Assembly (NCBI GenBank): GCA_019096195.1
Contig: JAGTXK010000091.1
Span: 62,001 to 126,000 of the forward strand
DNA: 64,000 bases
Direction of reading: 5' to 3'
Source: Boletus sp. NGJ
Lineage: Eukaryota > Basidiomycota > Agaricomycetes > Boletales > Boletaceae
Below, one piece after another: positions 1 to 9,880 of this stretch. Below the pieces are notes generated by a model. That model made no database searches. It saw only the letters and a list, made by a program, of their open reading frames with translations, and had not been told where the DNA came from. How positions within the stretch are numbered: the first letter of the stretch is position 1; every line of letters begins with the position of its first letter. Position numbers and translations under genes: made by a program.

Positions 1-384
1 AAAACTAGAAAAGTGGACTTCTTAGGTATGGTTGTATCTAAAAAGGGGGTAGAGATGCAGTCGAAGAAAGTGGCAGGGTTCATGGATTGGCCAGTTCCCA
101 CATGACTAAAGCAACTTCAGAGATTCCTCGGACTTTGTAACTATTATAGATGATTTATAGAAGGCTTTACTGAAATTGCACATTCTCTGAATGATCTTAC
201 CAAGAAAGATATTCCATTCAGATGAAGACTCAACCAACAGAACACCTTTGAAACTTTAAAATGAAAATTCACAGAAGCACCACTTCTCGCCTATTCAAAT
301 TGAGATCAAGAAGTGTGCGTGGAAACCAATGCCTTGGACATTGCAATGGGAGCAGTACTCTCAACCCTATGCAAAGATGGTAAT
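1..384 (+). mobile_element. Ty3 lineage B pol fragment (RT/RNase H part)
   Basis: The left edge of the window opens inside a Ty3/Gypsy pol, at the end of the reverse transcriptase and the connection to RNase H. It closely matches 58833-59147 and, on the other strand, 24200-24480; a shared landmark is the stretch encoding VVSKKGVEMQ. The copy is a decayed fossil. It stops at the target site GTAAT (380-384), where Ty3-A1 inserted, and resumes at 7636, so the two halves belong to one older insertion. The younger related copy at 59680 reads straight through this site, which shows the uninterrupted state. Upstream parts lie outside the window. Confidence 0.85.
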
Positions 385-745
385 TGAAACGAACTCGGAC
401 ATTTTCTCTTTTCTTTACGAAGTTAGCTATCACTTAGACGATCCCACGAACGCATTACGTAGTTACCACTAGGCCTAGACCTTACGTCCAGACCATACGT
501 CATTCATCAGTCAGCCTACGTCACACCCCTATACCCATAGAACAGGCTAGACCCCACTACGTCACCCTACATCATAGGGAATATTCCAGTAGGTTCCATG
601 ACTGGCCCTAAGCTGGTCCGTGCTCATCAGTAGTTAGTATATAAGTAGCACTACAGGACTTGTATTAGCTAATCTTGGAATTCCTCTTCTCTCTCTCGAA
701 TATCACGCTTGCGACTCTTGAGATATTGAGGTCTTCTTTCTTTCA
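385..745 (+). repeat. 5' LTR of Ty3-A1
   Basis: 361 bp, TG...CA, paired with 7270-7630. It carries a TATA box at 638-644 and a row of TACGTC motifs (three complete TACGTCA at 496-502, 517-523 and 558-564), which match the half-site of bZIP/ATF factors. The predicted transcript start lies near 670. All six differences from the 3' LTR are C/T or G/A changes at CpG positions. Confidence 0.95.
638..682 (+). promoter_or_regulatory. Ty3-A1 core promoter and predicted transcript start
   Basis: TATATAA at 638-644 is followed 32 bp later by TAATCTTGGAATT (670-682). That 13-mer is the exact reverse complement of the bases just after the LTR (746-758). In a Tf1-like element the 5' end of the RNA primes reverse transcription, so the complementarity places the transcript start at about 670, at normal TATA spacing. 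The start site itself is inferred. Confidence 0.7.
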
Positions 746-758
746 AATTCCAAGATTA
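746..758 (+). other. Self-priming primer-binding site of Ty3-A1
   Basis: AATTCCAAGATTA directly abuts the 5' LTR and is the perfect complement of 670-682 in the same RNA. No match to a tRNA 3' end (TGG start) is seen. This fits the self-primed Tf1/sushi group of fungal chromoviruses. Confidence 0.8.
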
Positions 759-1184
759 TCCCTCGTCCCCGGGCTCTTTGCCTCTGGACATTTCCTCCCC
801 TCTACCCCTACTGTTTTGCCTAGTCAGAGCAAACTTTTTGCCTGCTAGTACCGCTCTTGCCCTTCGATCCAACACTCCCCGTATCTGACCCTCAGAGGAA
901 CCGAGGGACCCCCGTTAGCGATAGACATAATACCGGACCTATACGGCGGTTGTCAGTGCAGGGATCTCCTCGACTGCAGGGAACGAATAAGGAGTTCAGG
1001 TCTCGCTTCTCCCTCCCTCCATTCACTTCCGAACGCATGGGCTCGTCGCCGCCGTTCACCCATACACCGGACCTCAGGTTTAGAGGGACCCGCTCGTACA
1101 CGTGACATACGCGAGTAAAGCACTCGGCGAAACGCTTTGTCATACGCTCGTCCGGCGTTTACAAATAAGGATAAGGTTGCTACC

Positions 1185-1258
1185 GGGCATAGTGCACTAG
1201 CCCCGCTTCTTGGGTGGTTGTCGACCCAAGCGTATGTTGGTACTACGATAGTGTATCC
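1185..1258 (+). other. Structured leader RNA of Ty3-A1: three hairpins
   Basis: Untranslated leader between the primer site and gag. Hairpin 0 (1185-1203) has a GGGC/GCCC stem around the palindrome GTGCAC. Hairpin 1 (1209-1230) has a 7-bp stem CTTGGGT/ACCCAAG with loop GGTTGTCG. Hairpin 2 (1239-1258) has GGTAC facing GTATCC around the loop TACGATAGT. The same three hairpins occur in Ty3-A2, Ty3-B1 and Ty3-B2 with compensating stem changes. The role is unknown; packaging, dimerisation or translation control are possible. Confidence 0.65.
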
Positions 1259-1572
1259 AGGTTCGCGTGATCACCTGTGATGTCACGTAGGTGCGATAAC
1301 TCGATTTATCTCGACTTTCGAGCGTGCACCACCTTCCTGTAGTAAGGAAGTCATCCTCCGGTCCCCTATCACCGCCCGACGTCTCCCCCCTCCTGACGGT
1401 GTGCGGTCTTTCCCGCCGTTATTCTTTACAGCCCTGTCTTCAGAAGGCCCCCGCATATACAACGTATTCAGACGCCGCTACATCTGGGTACACCCCGATT
1501 ACTCCTTCGTCATCCACATGGTCCTCACGACCTACTCCACGCACAACCACTGACACCGCACCATAACCCGCC

Positions 1573-3050
1573 TTGCTCAGCTCGCAGGACTACGCCGAGA
1601 TGAGCCAAGAACCCCAAATGCTGTACTCTCGCCCCATGTCCGCCGCCCCCACCCCGGGCAGCTTCAGGGACCTGGCCAACCGGGCAGCAGCCCAGGGCCT
1701 GCCTACCCTCCAGCTCGTCCAACCTACCCTGCAAACGATCCTGGCCCCTCTACCGCAGGCCCCTCCTACCCCCATGCGCCAGCAGGACATCGAACAGTAC
1801 CTGCTACACCAGTCCGTCCTCCGGTACAACCTATGGCGACAAGCGTTCGCGGCCGACGCCATAGCGGCTGGACCGCCCCCACCAATCGAGCTCCCTCAGG
1901 TGGACCCTCCCGCTCCCTCTCCCGGAGCCCACTCCCCGAGCTACGGTATCCGAGTCCACATCCCTTCACCAGGGAGGACTCCCCGTCTGGTCCCACCGCA
2001 GGGCCCAGCTCCTTCGCGCCCGCTCCCCATGCCCCCGCAGCCGAGCTCCCCCTCTCACTCGGCCTCACCTGGGATCCCGCGGCCCGCCGCACGTGGCTTC
2101 CCCCCAACTTCCCTGAGGATCGGGAAGAGCCTGGCCGCTAAGCCAGAGCATTACGACGGAAACAAGGAGAAGTTCGTTCAGTGGTGGAGGAACAGTCACA
2201 TCTCCTACCTCAACGGCTTCGAGAGCATGCCGACCGATCGGCAAAAAATATCTCATCACTCTGTCGTACATGCGAGGCGACAATGGCCGCCGGGCGATTC
2301 TCAGACCTCCTGGTTGAAGGAGACGCCTACGCCGCCGTCAACTTTGAGTTCTTCGTGGAGAAACTCAAGAAGACGTTCCAACCCGCCGGTCTCGTCTCGA
2401 CTGGCTGAACAGAAACTGTTCTCCCTTCGCCAAGGGAAGGACAGCGTGGAGGACTACTTCACGCGCCTGTGTCCAGCTGGCCATCGAGGCCAAATTCGAC
2501 GTGAGGATCAACGGGGAGGACGATCGTCAATCAGATCCGGCACCAGGCCCGGAACGAACTGGTTGAGTACGTCGAGAGGTACAAGCCAGACCTCATCGAC
2601 TCCACCGACGTCCGTGAGTGGGAGACCGCCCTGGTACGGGCAGAGGAGGTCCTCGGCGCCATCGCAGAGCGCAAAAAGGCCTCCAATGTCTTCGCCACCG
2701 GTCCCACCTACAACCCGCGCTTCATCCCGCGTCCTCGCTCTTACGCACCTCCCGCTGCACCCCCTCCTACTCGCCCGCCCCCCTCGGCGCCCGTCGTGCG
2801 CCCGCACCCTCAGACCACCGGGGTCTTTCCCGGACAAGGCGCTCCTATGGAGCTCGACAAGGCACGCGCAGCTGGACTGTGCCGAAAATGCAGGAAGCCC
2901 TGGCCCTGCGCCGATCACCCGCCCCGCCCTCGCCCACAAGCGAGGAGCATTACGGTAAACGGTCAGGAAGTTTCCCCGGACATGTTTGCGACGATCACGA
3001 GCCATGATGGACTCAGCGGAGAGGCTCCCGCATGGAGGAGCCAGTAGTGT
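1573..3050 (+). pseudogene. gag region of Ty3-A1
   Basis: Encodes the capsid precursor of the element. The first third is very rich in proline, serine and alanine (about residues 1-170). It is followed by the capsid core with the landmark AKPEHYDGNKEKFVQWWR and a hydrophobic, helical stretch, then a proline-rich linker and a zinc-knuckle-like cluster (CRKCRKPWPCADH, near 2880-2920). The same order is found in Ty3-A2 at 11646-12917. The region is broken in this copy. The long opposite-strand reading frames here are a by-product of the high GC content. Confidence 0.8.
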
Positions 3051-3240
3051 ACGCCCCCGATGTACAAAGCGACTCGGGTTTTCAGTCTGTACAGTAGACA
3101 CCAGTCGACCTGCTGTACCAACACCTAAGTCATTGCGAAATAACATTGTTCTCCGTTCTGAGCATTGACGAGACTGAAGACGAGAAGTGAGCAACGCGTG
3201 AACCTCCCGGGCACTCCGCCCGCTAAACAAAGTAACCATC

Positions 3241-6200
3241 ATGCCACGAAAAGTGAAGTTCGCACCGTCTGTAAAGCGAGACGACGGTCCCGAACGACGC
3301 AGATACCATCCCTCGCAAACATCCGAAGGAGGCACGAAAGGAAGAGATGTCCTCTCGTTCCTGGCTGAATACATGTTGGACCCCTGGTCCATACGTTGGA
3401 TGAAGGCACAAGTGGAAAACACGGATGTTGACCGCAGCATCCACCACTTGAAGTCCTTCGTCCACGACAGCCGGACGATCGAAGTATCTCGGGACCTCGT
3501 GCAGGACCTCCGAAGACTTTCCGACGAAGACGCGTACTGGGTCCTCCATGACCTACAGCACGCCCCGAAATTCCGGAAAGCATCCCCTCGATCCACGAAG
3601 CGAAACTCGTTGGAGATCCCGGTGACACTGACCCTCCCGAACCGACAGACCGCCAACGTCAAGGCACTGATCGACTCGGGCTGCACCGGATCGTCCATCC
3701 ACGAGAAGTTCGTGGCTGAAAAGGGGGTAAAAGACACACTCCCCTCCCCCGCCCCCTCACCGTCTACAACGCCGACGGCACGCCAAACGCCGGAGGCAAA
3801 AGTAGAGAAATTCGTGATCCTCGAGCTCCAGGTGAACGACCACAAGGAACAGTTAGCCCTCGCAGTAACCAATCTCGGGCCCAACACCGTATTCCTTGGG
3901 ACACGACTGGCTGAAGATGCACAACCCAGCCATCAACTGGAAAGACCGGGAGGATTTCCTTCAGATGCAAGGGGGATCACGCCGTAAGCAACGTAGACGA
4001 GGAGGAAGACGAGATGGACGTAGATTACATGCCATCCCAAGGCGACAGACTATTCGAGCTCGATGTAGTAGAGTACATGCGAAATCGAAACGTCGCCACG
4101 GAGGTGGCCATTAAGGATTACGTCCAGAAAAAGAAGAAAACCTTCGAGGAAGCCGCCCCGAAGTACGTCCACGAATATAAAGACGTCTTCGACAAAGAAA
4201 GCTTTGATGCGCTACCCCCGAGACGCCCTTGGGATCACGCCATCGAGCTACTCCCCGGAAACCATGAGGTAGACTGCAAGGTCTATCCTCTTAACCCGGG
4301 TGAACAAAAAGAACTGGACTCCTTCCTCGAGGAGAACCTTAAATCCGGGAGGATACGACCCTCCAAGTCACCCTTCGCATCAGCCTTCTTCTTCATCAAG
4401 AAGAAAGACGGACGCCTCCGCCCCGTACAAGATTACCGCAAGCTAAACGCGGTAACAAAACGAAATCGCTACCCGCTCCCACTCATAAGCGAACTGGTCG
4501 ACAAACTCAAGTCGGCCAAGTATTACACGAAATTTGATGTGAGATGGGGGTACAACAACGTACGAATGGCAGAAGGCGATGAGTGGAAGGCCGCCTTCCG
4601 AACCAATCGCGGGCTATTCGAGCCCCTCGTGATGTTCTTCGGGCTCACCAACTCTCCAGCGACGTTTCAAACAATGATGAACGCGCTGTTCAGACACCTG
4701 GTGGACCGAGGCGTAGTGGTCGTCTATATAGACGATATCATGATATTCACGAGGACACTCGAAGAACACCGCAAGGTAGTACGCGAAGTGCTACAAATCC
4801 TCCGCGACGCACGCCTCTACCTGCGCCACGACAAATGCGACTTTGAAGTCCAAGAGACCGAGTTCCTCGGGCTCATCGTCGCACAAGATAAGGTGAAGAT
4901 GGACGTGAGAAAAAGGTGGAAGCCATCAAGAGCTGGCCAACCCCCACTTCGAAGAAGACACTTAGAGGTTTCCTCGGATTCCTCAACTTCTACCGACGAT
5001 TCGTTAAGAATTTCGCAATGATAGCGCGCCCCCTCAATGCGCTCACGTCGGTGAAGAAAGACTTCGAGTGGACGACCGCCTGCCAAGAGGCTTTCCAAAC
5101 TCTCAAGGACACCATCTCTTCCGCCCCGGCGCTCGCCATGCCCACCGACAACGACCCCTACCGCATCGAAACTGACGGTTCAGGCATCGGCATCGGCGCC
5201 ATCCTCTCCCAACGACACGACGGTATATGGCACCCCGTCGCATTCATCTCCCGTTCCCTCAACGACGCCGAGAGGAACTATCACGCCGCTGACCTCGAGA
5301 TGTTAGCAATCATGTTCGCCCTCAACGAATGGCGACAGTATCTCCTCGAGGCAGCCCACCCAATCGAGATCTGGACGGACCATAAGAACCTCGAGTTCTT
5401 CCGCAAACCCCAAGATCTCACCCGCCGCCAGGCCCGCTGGCAACAAGTACTACAAGAATACCACGTAGTCATCAGCCACCGGCCGGGCAAAACAAACCCA
5501 GCGGATCCTCTGTCCCGGAGGCCAGACTTTGAAACGGGGGTGACATCCGATAACACCGCACAGACCCTACTACCTGACGCCCTTTTTTCGCCCCCACCGT
5601 CGCCTACCTCCACGACAGTCTCCCTCAAAGCCGTCGCACCGGCAAGCACGCTCTCAAGGATCACGAAACTACAGTATAAACTTGAGCAGTTCGCCAAAGA
5701 AGGCTTAGAAAAAAAGGACTCCCCCTGGAGTCGCAAAGAAGGACTTGTCCATTGGAAGTCGCTCGTCTACGTGCCAAACGACGCGAAACTCCGAGAGGAC
5801 ATCCTCATCGCAAACCATGATCATCCGATCGCTGGCCACCCCGGCATCCGGCGCACTCGCGACTTGATCATGAGCGAATACTACTGGCCCGCACTTCGAC
5901 GCGACGTGGAATCTTACGTCAAAGGGTGTGACACATGCCAAAAGGTCAAAGCCAAGACCACGGCAATCAACACACCGCTCCACCCAAATGAGATCCCATC
6001 GGCCCCCTGGGAAGTCATTTCCGTCGACCTGATCGGCCCTCTCCCACAATCAGATGGCAAGAACGCCATTCTGGTCGTCGTCGATCGTTTCTCCAAAATG
6101 ATCCACCTAGCTTTGGTAATGGACACCATAACGTCACAAGGGGTCGCAACAATCTTCCGCGACCAGGTCTTCAAGCTCCACAGTGTCCCCCGGAAGGTGA

Positions 6201-7258
6201 TCTCCGACAGAGGAACACAATTCGTGTCGTCATTCATGCGCGACCTCTACTCCCTCCTCAGCATCCAAGCCAACCCGTCTACCGCTTACCACCCTCAAAC
6301 CGATGGGCAGACGGAACGCATCAACCGAGAGGTAGAGAAATACCTCCACATTTATGTCAATCATCGCCAAACCGACTGGGCCGAATGGCTACCCTTGGCC
6401 GAATTCGCCCACAACTCGCAGACTACCACCGCAACCGGCGTCTCTCCCTTCCTGCTCAACTACGGGCAACAGCCACTCATACCAAACAAACGAGTGGAAG
6501 TGAGAAACGAATCCACCGCTTCCTTCGCCGAAACAATGAAAACCCACCACAATACAGCTAAGGACGCGCTGGAAAAGGCGGCAGAAGTGATGAAGAAAGC
6601 ACACGACAAGCGCGCCTCCCCTGCCGTCGAATACACGGTCGGCCAACAGGTCCTACTCGAAGGGACTCACATCCGGACCGATCGCCCGACCAAAAAATTC
6701 GATGATAAACGACACAGCCCATTCAAGGTGAAGCATAAGGTAGACGAGGCCTCCTACGAACTGGACCTCCCACGAACGTGGAAAGGAATCCACCCCGTAT
6801 TCCACGAGTCGCTCCTCACGCCTTATCACCCGGGCACCTCCCCCTCGCAGACGAAACCGAAACCACCCCCCCCAGTTATCGTCCAACAGCAAGAAGAGTA
6901 TGAAGTGGAGCACGTCGCCGACTCACGTAAGCGACGCGGTAAAACCGAGTATCTGGTACAGTGGAAGGGATATCCCCGCGAAGAATGCACATGGGAACCC
7001 AAAAAGAACGTCTCAAACGCCCCACAGGCGATCGAGAAGTTCCACCGAGAAAACCCTACCGCCATTCACACCCTCGCCGACAATGAGTGCAACTGCCCAA
7101 CCTGTGTGTTCCCCAAAACCCCCCTATTCAACGACACATCCTTCCGCTCGTACGCGGCCTCCCTAAACCGCCTTCCCGACCGACTCTTCGAGATCCCTAC
7201 ACCCCATAGCGACGTCAAACTTACCGGTATCATCATCAACCAGGAGTTCGATGACTAA
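3241..7258 (+). pseudogene. pol region of Ty3-A1 (PR-RT-RNase H-IN-chromodomain)
   Basis: The domain order is that of Ty3/Gypsy chromoviruses. An aspartic protease with ALIDSGCTGSS lies near 3660. Reverse transcriptase spans about 4230-4900, with the YIDD box at 4725-4736. RNase H spans about 5080-5520 (IETDGSG, LEMLAI, WTDHKNLEF). The integrase zinc finger H-H-C-C (HPIAGHPG ... CDTCQK) lies at about 5810-5950. The integrase core, with its D, D, E residues in VDLIGP, SDRGTQF and TDGQTERINREVE, spans about 6020-6340. A chromodomain (YLVQWKGYPREECTWEP) lies at about 6900-7060. Chromodomains steer insertion to marked chromatin. The polypurine tract AAAAAGGGGG (7257-7266) overlaps the 3' end. It is a fossil, but the 3' half is well preserved. 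Confidence 0.93.
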
Positions 7259-7269
7259 AAAGGGGGTAA

Positions 7270-7630
7270 TGAAACGAACTCGGACATTTTCTCTTTTCTT
7301 TACGAAGTTAGCTATCACTTAGACGATCCCACGAACGCATTACGTAGTTACCACTAGGCCTAGACCTTACGTCCAGACCATACGTCGTTCATCAGTCAGC
7401 CTACGTCACACCCCTATACCCATAGAACAGGCTAGACCCCACTACGTCACCCTACGTCATAGGGAATATTCCAGTAGGTTCCATGACCGGCCCTAAGCTG
7501 GTCCATGCTCATCAGTAGTTAGTATATAAGTAGCGCTACAGGACTTGTATTAGCTAATCTTGGAATTCCTCTTCTCTCTCTCGAATATCGCGCTTGCGAC
7601 TCTTGAGATATTGAGGTCTTCTTTCTTTCA
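7270..7630 (+). repeat. 3' LTR of Ty3-A1
   Basis: 361 bp, TG...CA, 98.3% identical by eye to 385-745. It is preceded by the polypurine tract at 7257-7266 and followed by the target duplication GTAAT (7631-7635). Confidence 0.95.
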
Positions 7631-7635
7631 GTAAT

Positions 7636-8479
7636 TGGTTTTTAATTGCCTTCATTTCACATTCCTTTGATAGCACAGAATGCAACTATCCTATTTATAA
7701 TAAAGAACTACTTGTACTTGCAGTGATTCAAGCACTGGAAGAGTGGTGCCACTATTTAATAGGTCACAAACAATTCGACATCTGAATCAACCACAAGAAT
7801 TTGGAACACTGGAAGAAGCCATAAACCCTTAGTGGTTGTCAAGCACGCTGGCATCTGCTTCTTCAAAAGTTTAATTATTTCTTTGTTTACAAACCAGGTT
7901 CATCAAATAGTAGAGCGGATGCTTTATTTTATTGACCTGATCATGGTGATGCTGTGATTGACCACAATCAAAATGTCACCATTCTTCCTCCTTCTATTTT
8001 TATAAACAATGTTTCTCTTTTTTCTAATTTCTTTACAAAACTACAAAATGAATCTAAAAAACAAAAGATCGATGTGATAAACAATTTCCTTTTCTATTCT
8101 AATTTCAAAAATGAAAACAACAAAATCTTTGTTCCTAAATTATTATATACAGAACTTTTAACTCTATGTCATGACTCTCCCATCACCAGTCATGGTGGAC
8201 ATTCAAAAATAATACATACTCTCTCTTGTTATTTCTTGTGGCCAGAAGTCACAAATAATGTTAAAATATATGTAGATCACTGCCAAGTGTGCGCTTTTAT
8301 GAAGGGTAAGTAAAAGGCACCAGCAGGTAAAATTATTCCACTTCTCACAGCAAAAAGACCATGGGAAGATCTCTTGGTAGACTTCATCACAGGTTTACCA
8401 CCTTCATGTTCTTTCATGGCTATATGCATAATCATTGATTGATTTTCCAAAGAAGTCGTATTTATTCCCACTTATAATA
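7636..8479 (+). mobile_element. Ty3 lineage B pol fragment (RNase H and integrase part)
   Basis: Downstream half of the fossil that starts at 1. It encodes the second part of RNase H and the integrase zinc finger (H...H, then CQVCAFMKGK near 8283-8310), followed by the beginning of the integrase core. It closely parallels 59680-60530 of Ty3-B2 and, on the opposite strand, 23240-24050 of Ty3-B1. It ends where a Tc1-type terminus (8480) begins at a TA dinucleotide. The copy is heavily decayed. Confidence 0.85.
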
Positions 8480-9030
8480 TAGTGATTCCCAAAACTGTTC
8501 CAATACCTAATCCTGATGCAGTAAACACGTGGGAATGTCACTTGGCTTTGGTGGAACAAATAATAGTACATACCCTTGGCTATCTATGGGTGCTTGGATC
8601 ATGTGATTTTATCCAGAGGAAGTGGAGATATGGCTATTTTAAAACAGCAACTACATTGGAATAGTTTTGGAACTTTTGATTATCATAAGGGTATTTGGTA
8701 TATATCAGTACTTGGTATATCCTCCTTTGGCTTTAAGCACTGCCTGAACCCTCCTAGGCATGCTCTCAATCAATCCCTGACACACCTCAGCTAGTATCTC
8801 ATTCCATTTCTCCTGAGTTCTTCTCCACAACTCCTCTATTCTCTTAGAAGGCTCCTCATAGTCTGCCAGCTTCCTTTTAAGGTGAAGCAAGATATGTTCT
8901 ATGGGATTGGGTCAGGAGACTGTGCAGGCCATACCCATAGTCCTAAATTCCTGCTCTTTCAGCCACTCCACACTATTGGAATAGAAAATGACAATACCAG
9001 CATGCTAGTCATTCCTTCTGAGTAGATGAT
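8480..9030 (-). mobile_element. Tc1/mariner fragment, type Tc1-3, 3' end
   Basis: Terminal repeat plus the C-terminal part of a Tc1-family transposase on the minus strand. The transposon end (starting TAGTGATTCCC) abuts a TA at 8478-8479, the usual Tc1 target. Reading leftward from about 9000, the protein includes the catalytic-Glu region NPIEHI (with a 1-bp frame change in the preceding SPD motif) and ends with QGLIESMPRRVQAVLKAKGG (8705-8890), the standard Tc1 C-terminus. The terminal repeat holds its own inverted pair: 8482-8503 against 8655-8673. The N-terminal half and the other end are missing. The same type is present at 53879-54375. The upper boundary is approximate. Confidence 0.85.
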
Positions 9031-9037
9031 TGAATAT

Positions 9038-9205
9038 AAGGTTGACTACATCATTAATACCTGATTTAAAAGAAATCACCTAGAATATCTTGTACATTGG
9101 CAAGGATATATGGATGAAGATCATACATGAGAACCTCTAAGCAACCTTGATGGTGCTTAGAAAGCAATACAAGAGTTCCATAAGAAACATCCTAATGATG
9201 CCCCT
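9038..9205 (+). mobile_element. Chromodomain scrap of a third Ty3 lineage (C)
   Basis: A short stretch encodes a recognisable chromodomain: VDYIINT, then a segment like EYLVHWQGYMDEDHT, and AIQEFHKKHPNDAP. The sequence matches neither lineage A nor lineage B, so a third Ty3 family is implied. It is a decayed fossil without visible LTRs; 9206-9531 downstream may be the remains of its untranslated end. Confidence 0.6.
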
Positions 9206-9531
9206 TAATGTATCCATCTTATACAAACAGATTTCTTTTCAAGCTTTACAGACTATGAATTTCCTTCATAAGAAATTTCTTCACCAAAACTACCTTTCAA
9301 TCACCTGGAAGTTGATTCATAGAGAGAGAATAGTATTATAGACCATATTATTTTTTTCCTTTATTTCTACTATTTTTCCCAATTTTATATGATGACTTTC
9401 GCATTTAGCCCCTATAATTAGCCCCTATAACCTGATCCTCCTAAATGCTTAAGTCAATCCATAGATCTAGACCCACAGACCTCATGGCATCCTCATTCCA
9501 TTTTCTCTGACTCATCCTAGGTCTAGATCAC
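9206..9531. other. AT-rich spacer, no gene seen
   Basis: No coding signal. It contains a short tandem duplication (TAGCCCCTATAAT followed by TAGCCCCTATAAC near 9410). It could be the 3' untranslated remains of the lineage-C Ty3 upstream. Confidence 0.4.
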
Positions 9532-9880
9532 TGAAAGGAAAAGAGCCTTAATGTCTCAAGGGGTGCAAGCGCACTATCCAAGAGAGAGAAAAGGAATTCC
9601 AAGGTTACCGAATACAGGTGTTGCTATGCTACTTATATACTATGTACAGTCCTTGGTTTAGGGCCGGTATGGAAACTACTAGAATGTTCTGTATGACATA
9701 CGGTGACGTGGTGGGGTCTAGACTGTTCTATGAGTATAGGGTTGTGACGTAGTCTGACTAAGGTATGATGTATGGTCTAGACTTAAGGTCTAGGTATAGG
9801 ATAACCATGTAAGCATTCATGGGATCGCTAAGTCTTAGCTAACTACAATAAACTTAGGTGAAAATGTCACAGTCATTTCA
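9532..9880 (-). repeat. Solo LTR of Ty3 lineage A
   Basis: 349 bp on the minus strand, beginning TG and ending CA in that sense, flanked by the perfect target duplication ATCAC (9527-9531 and 9881-9885). It resembles the LTRs of Ty3-A2, including the promoter region and the CTTTGG/CCTTGGAATTCC start motif. TGACGT motifs are still present. A solo LTR is what recombination between the two LTRs of a full element leaves behind. Confidence 0.9.

Larger units (their letters stand above)
385..7630 (+). mobile_element. Ty3-A1, chromodomain Ty3/Gypsy LTR retrotransposon
   Basis: A near-full-length chromodomain Ty3 element of 7,246 bp. Two LTRs of equal length (361 bp) begin TG and end CA, and the 5-bp target duplication GTAAT lies at 380-384 and 7631-7635. 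The order is LTR, self-complementary primer site, structured leader, gag, protease, reverse transcriptase, RNase H, integrase, chromodomain, polypurine tract, LTR. It is much richer in CpG and GC than its surroundings. The LTRs differ at 6 of 361 positions (1.7%, counted by eye), so it is the youngest large element here. It is a fossil with a handful of reading-frame breaks, concentrated in the gag half; the 3' half of pol still reads openly over a long stretch. It sits inside an older lineage-B pol. Confidence 0.95.

Noticed and set aside
746-770. tRNA-type primer-binding site
   Set aside because: No TGG start and no tRNA-like 3' complement; perfect complementarity to the element's own RNA start explains it better.
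857-1143. Open frames on both strands in the Ty3-A1 leader
   Set aside because: They overlap the untranslated leader between primer site and gag and are not kept in Ty3-A2.
1431-1566. Separate small gene upstream of gag in Ty3-A1
   Set aside because: No conservation with Ty3-A2 as protein, no domain; treated as leader.
2508-3887. A 459-codon opposite-strand frame across the gag/protease region of Ty3-A1
   Set aside because: It lies antisense to recognised gag and protease sequence in GC-rich DNA, has no domain, and is absent from Ty3-A2; long antisense frames are expected at this base composition.
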